DNA of 6,555 bases, from positions 1 through 6,555 of the forward strand of contig JAEYZK010000114.1 of assembly GCA_023428085.1 (NCBI GenBank), written 5' to 3'. Source of the DNA: Pseudomonadota bacterium. Lineage in GTDB: Bacteria; Myxococcota; Myxococcia; Myxococcales; Anaeromyxobacteraceae. The notes under the pieces were generated by a model. The model saw nothing but the letters and a program-made list of their open reading frames with translations, was not told where the DNA came from and searched no databases. Positions 5,750-6,555 of the stretch are shown here, one piece after another; the stretch's first letter is position 1; every line of letters begins with the position of its first letter. The position numbers were made by a program, and so were the translations under genes.

Positions 5750-6555
5750 TCAGAACTCCGCCCGCACCGTCACCCGGCCGCCGAGGTACCGATCGCTCGC
5801 GCCGCTCGCCGTGCCGACGCCCGCCGCGGGATCGCCCAGGCCGGAGTAGGACGTCGCGTCGTAGACCACCACCGCCCGGACGCTGAGGGGCGATACGAGC
5901 GAGAACGCGGCGCCGCCCTCGACCTGGAGGCCGCGCGCCGAACCGCTCCCGAAGAACCCGTCGCCCACGAGGTCCTTCTTGCCCGTCCACAGCGTGTACC
6001 CGCCGCCGGCGAGCAGCGTGAACGCGCCGACGGGCACCTCCAGATCGACGCGCGCCTCGAAGCCGGAGAGGTCCGCGTCGGGCAGGCCGTCGATGGTGAC
6101 GCCGTCCTTCGGCGAGGTCGTGAGCTGCAGCTTCCGGTACCCGAGCGCCGGGACGAGCGTGAAGCCCGAGCCCCGGATCGGCTGGACGCGCCAGACGGCC
6201 GCGGCCCGCAGGGCCGTCAGCGTGGCCGCGTGGTCGCCCTCGGTGAAGCCGGCGGGTGGCTTCACCTTGAGCCCGAACGAGCGGGCGTAGTCGACCCGGA
6301 GCCCGATCCCGGCGACGAGCGGGTCCGCGCCGGCGAGGGCGCCGGGGTAGAGCTCGAGGCGCGCGGTGGGGGCGAAGATGGCGCTGGCGTCGAAGGTCCG
6401 CAGCGTGCCGCCGCTCGCGCCGGAGTAGGAGAGCTCGCGGCCGGTCACCCAGAGGCCGGCCTCCGCCGCGAACCGGAGCGGGGCGCCGGCGCCGGTCGTC
6501 CGCCGTCGTGACCGCTCGCGCGCGGGCGGCTCCGCCCGGGCGCCCGGCTCGGCCG
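5750..6555 (-). CDS. Probable outer-membrane beta-barrel protein, N-terminus beyond the window
   Basis: The reading frame stays open to the right edge, so the gene is 5'-truncated here; 267 codons are visible. A GTG at 6448 could be misread as a start, but the frame runs on upstream through barrel-like sequence (APLRFAAEAGLWV), so it is internal. The product shows repeated short amphipathic segments of alternating hydrophobic residues separated by Gly/Asp/Ser turns, for example GFTLVPALGYRKLQL, SGFEARVDLEVPVG, AFTLLAGGGYTLWTG and LSVRAVVVYDATSYSG. It ends YLGGRVTVRAEF, with the terminal Phe typical of substrates of the BAM assembly machinery. The stretch nearest the edge (AEPGARAEPPARERSRRR) looks like a linker after a signal peptide, so little may be missing. 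No cysteine or enzyme motif is seen. I do not recognise a specific family; porin-like, adhesion and structural roles are all possible. It converges on treZ across 19 bp. Confidence 0.75.
   Translation of the reverse strand, partial: AEPGARAEPPARERSRRRTTGAGAPLRFAAEAGLWVTGRELSYSGASGGTLRTFDASAIFAPTARLELYPGALAGADPLVAGIGLRVDYARSFGLKVKPPAGFTEGDHAATLTALRAAAVWRVQPIRGSGFTLVPALGYRKLQLTTSPKDGVTIDGLPDADLSGFEARVDLEVPVGAFTLLAGGGYTLWTGKKDLVGDGFFGSGSARGLQVEGGAAFSLVSPLSVRAVVVYDATSYSGLGDPAAGVGTASGASDRYLGGRVTVRAEF

Overview
The window looks like chromosomal DNA from a very GC-rich, Gram-negative bacterium. Codons end overwhelmingly in G or C, genes are tightly packed, and the last gene encodes a beta-barrel-like protein ending in Phe, as outer-membrane proteins do. 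Base composition and gene content fit a myxobacterium such as Anaeromyxobacter. That assignment is an inference from style, not from a database match.

Layout: four genes lie on the minus strand between 35 and 3841. In transcription order they are a GTP-type phosphoenolpyruvate carboxykinase (pckG, 3841-2060), an NRDE/TANGO2-family protein (1977-1177), a QueC-like ATP-pyrophosphatase-fold protein with a four-cysteine zinc motif (1120-377) and a small DUF971 protein with a metal-binding Cys/His set (367-35). The gaps are 82, 56 and 9 bp. The last two genes are almost certainly co-translated, because the stop codon of one is part of the ribosome binding site of the next. The pckG-NRDE gap holds a perfect 20-bp inverted repeat (1991-2038), the most striking non-coding structure here.

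A 221-bp divergent region (3842-4062) separates pckG from treZ (4063-5730, plus strand), which encodes malto-oligosyltrehalose trehalohydrolase with an intact GH13 catalytic triad. The pckG side has a TTGACC / TAGCCT promoter candidate. No convincing promoter is visible on the treZ side. Nineteen bases after treZ, a convergent minus-strand gene (5750 to the right edge) encodes the C-terminal 267 residues of a probable outer-membrane beta-barrel protein of unknown role.

Functionally, pckG (oxaloacetate to PEP, gluconeogenesis) and treZ (trehalose release from alpha-glucan) are central-carbon and storage-carbohydrate genes. The three smaller minus-strand genes are poorly characterised families and may form an accessory operon. 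I found no RNA gene, CRISPR array, insertion sequence or defence island. The window is mostly ordinary; the parts worth a second look are the hairpin, the divergent QueC-like enzyme and its coupling to DUF971.
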